A DNA stretch of 6,426 bases from NCBI GenBank assembly GCA_910588225.1, contig CAJUQT010000084.1, positions 1-6,426 of the forward strand, in the 5' to 3' direction. The DNA is from an uncultured Acetatifactor sp. (GTDB lineage: Bacteria > Bacillota > Clostridia > Lachnospirales > Lachnospiraceae). A program made the position numbers and the translations under genes. Below, in pieces: positions 5,479 to 6,426 of this stretch (the first letter of the stretch is position 1; each line of letters begins with the position of its first letter). The notes under the pieces were generated by a model. That model made no database searches. It had not been told where the DNA came from and saw only the letters and a list, made by a program, of their open reading frames with translations.

Positions 5479-6264
5479 ATGAGTAAGGTTTTTGGATATC
5501 CCAGATTTGATGAGAACGGGGAAATGATTCTCACAACCTATGACAATGACTATAAGGAAATGCGGATGGACATACGTGTCTATCAGATGAAACAGAACGA
5601 AACCAGAAAATTTGACAGGGAAGGGGAGGAGACTGCAGTGCTTCTCCTTTCAGGAAAAATCACGTATGAATGGGAAGGAAACCGGAAAAGCGTTTCCAGA
5701 AAAGATGTGTTTACGGAAGGGCCCTGGTGCCTGCATGTAAGCGGTGGAAAGAAGATAAAAGTGACTGCGGAAGAAGAGGCGGAGATTCTGGTACAGTGCA
5801 CACAGAACGAGCGCTCCTTTGCCAGCCGACTTTATGCGCCGGAGGACGCGCCCTGGGGGTATTCCAGCGTAGGGAAGTTCGGCAATGTGGCAAAGCGGCG
5901 AGTGAATACCATTTTTGACCATGACATCTGTCCGGAATCCAATATGGTATTGGGTGAAGTGCTCAATGACAGAGGGAACTGGTCCGGATACCTGCCTCAC
6001 AGACATCCCCAGCCGGAGACTTATCTGTTCAAATTCGACCGGCCGGAAGGCTTTGGAGCCAGCTTTGTAGGGGATCAGGTATTTAAGAGCGTCAACAACA
6101 GCTTTTCGGCTATCCCTGGTGGAGAGTTGCATCCTCAGGCGGCTGCACCGGGATTCCAGATGTATACCTGCTGGATGATTCGTCATCTGGAGGGAAATCC
6201 ATGGCTCCAGACAGACCGCTGTGAAGATGAAAAATACGTCTGGATGCATGATGCGGAATTCTAA
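5479..6264 (+). CDS. iolB: 5-deoxy-glucuronate isomerase (IolB)
   Basis: IolB converts 5-deoxy-D-glucuronate, the IolD product, to 2-deoxy-5-keto-D-gluconate, the IolC substrate. The 261-residue cytosolic protein has the bicupin form of the KduI/IolB family. The key C-terminal region reads RRVNTIFDHDICPESNMVLGE, then PHRHPQPE at 173-180 with likely metal ligands His174, His176 and Glu180, then GGELHPQAAAPG with His218. The length fits the family (about 260-280). The start is set by AAAGGAG (5466-5472), 6 nt before the ATG. It is separated from iolD by 190 bp that hold RNA element B and is followed by elements C1 and C2, so it is flanked on both sides by copies. No truncation is seen. Confidence 0.95.
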   Translation: MSKVFGYPRFDENGEMILTTYDNDYKEMRMDIRVYQMKQNETRKFDREGEETAVLLLSGKITYEWEGNRKSVSRKDVFTEGPWCLHVSGGKKIKVTAEEEAEILVQCTQNERSFASRLYAPEDAPWGYSSVGKFGNVAKRRVNTIFDHDICPESNMVLGEVLNDRGNWSGYLPHRHPQPETYLFKFDRPEGFGASFVGDQVFKSVNNSFSAIPGGELHPQAAAPGFQMYTCWMIRHLEGNPWLQTDRCEDEKYVWMHDAEF

Positions 6265-6271
6265 AATGTTG

Positions 6272-6369
6272 AAGGCAGCGGAACTATAACAGCAGCCCTT
6301 GCGACCAATGCCCGGAAGAATAGCCGGACGCCGGAGCGTACGGGAATTCTTCCAGAAAAGGGGCATTGG
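6272..6369 (+). promoter_or_regulatory. Structured RNA element, copy C1 (candidate riboswitch) after iolB
   Basis: Blocks: GAACTATAACAG (6281-6292), CGACCA (6302-6307), CCC (6311-6313). The closing stem is perfect: CCAATGCCC (6305-6313) with GGGCATTGG (6361-6369). P2 is GGAAGAAT (6314-6321) with ATTCTTCC (6346-6353). P3 pairs CCG (6324-6326) with CGG (6341-6343) and ACGC (6328-6331) with GCGT (6336-6339) around a G-A mismatch and a 4-nt loop. The 3' internal loop is 7 nt. P2 and closing-stem sequences differ almost completely from A and B, yet all pairings are kept, which is strong covariation evidence. AAGG (6272-6275) may pair with CCTT (6297-6300). The GGAGG at 6368-6372 overlaps the closing stem, but the next 101-bp unit follows instead of a gene. 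Confidence 0.7.
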
Positions 6370-6372
6370 AGG

Positions 6373-6426
6373 AAGGCAGCGGAACTATAACAGCAGCCCT
6401 TGCGACCAATGCCCGGAAGAATAGCC
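6373..6426 (+). promoter_or_regulatory. Structured RNA element, copy C2, partial at window end
   Basis: This copy repeats the first 54 nt of C1 exactly and breaks off inside the P2-P3 arm. If it is complete beyond the window, it forms a tandem pair with C1 ahead of the next gene of the operon. Confidence 0.6.

Larger units (their letters stand above)
6271..6426 (+). repeat. 101-bp tandem repeat after iolB, second unit cut by the window end
   Basis: Bases 6271-6325 are repeated without mismatch at 6372-6426, a 55-bp exact direct repeat with a period of 101 bp that runs to the last base. Each unit corresponds to one copy of the structured RNA element, so the repeat is a duplicated regulatory unit rather than a random satellite. 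A recent duplication or an assembly artefact could also give perfect identity. Confidence 0.9.

Noticed and set aside
2158..6426. Mobile or REP-like repeat as the explanation of the element copies
   Set aside because: The copies are only in iol junctions, all on the same strand as the genes, diverged in stem sequence with pairing kept, and linked to GGAGG sites. Neither target duplications nor a transposase is seen. Only a genome-wide search can settle this.

Overview
The window carries part of a myo-inositol catabolism (iol) locus. It probably comes from a Clostridia/Lachnospiraceae-type Firmicute. That placement is an inference from AGGAG-type ribosome binding sites, AT-rich intergenic DNA against moderate-GC genes, the form of the Iol proteins, and a membrane-anchored XRE-type regulator remnant. 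I could not run any search.

Layout. Positions 1-455 hold the C-terminal part of an XRE-family regulator with two membrane segments; its helix-turn-helix half contains in-frame stops. A LacI-family repressor (575-1594) lies on the minus strand. About 700 bp of AT-rich DNA separates it from the divergent operon and holds a good extended -10 promoter (2068-2096), an inverted repeat over the -35, and several copies of an AAAGCACGCAA direct repeat. The plus-strand operon then reads iolC (2302-3336), iolD (3357-5288), iolB (5479-6264) and continues beyond the window. IolD, IolB and IolC catalyse three consecutive steps: diketo-inositol to 5-deoxyglucuronate, to 2-deoxy-5-ketogluconate, to its 6-phosphate. 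The dehydrogenase, dehydratase, aldolase and transporter are not in the window and may lie downstream.

Most interesting signal. A structured RNA element of roughly 90-110 nt occurs in the iolC leader (A, about 2158-2278), in the iolD-iolB gap (B, about 5315-5425), and after iolB (C1, 6272-6369). It is followed at once by the start of a further copy (C2, 6373 to window end) in a 101-bp tandem repeat. All copies share conserved blocks (GRACTRNAAACAG, CGAMCA, CCC, YGGACGC...GCG) and the same nested stems, with compensatory base changes between copies. A purine-rich GGAGG sequence lies at or just after the 3' end. I cannot match this to a riboswitch family I can name. The best hypothesis is a cis-regulatory RNA, plausibly a riboswitch for inositol or a catabolic intermediate, acting at several junctions of one operon alongside LacI-type control.
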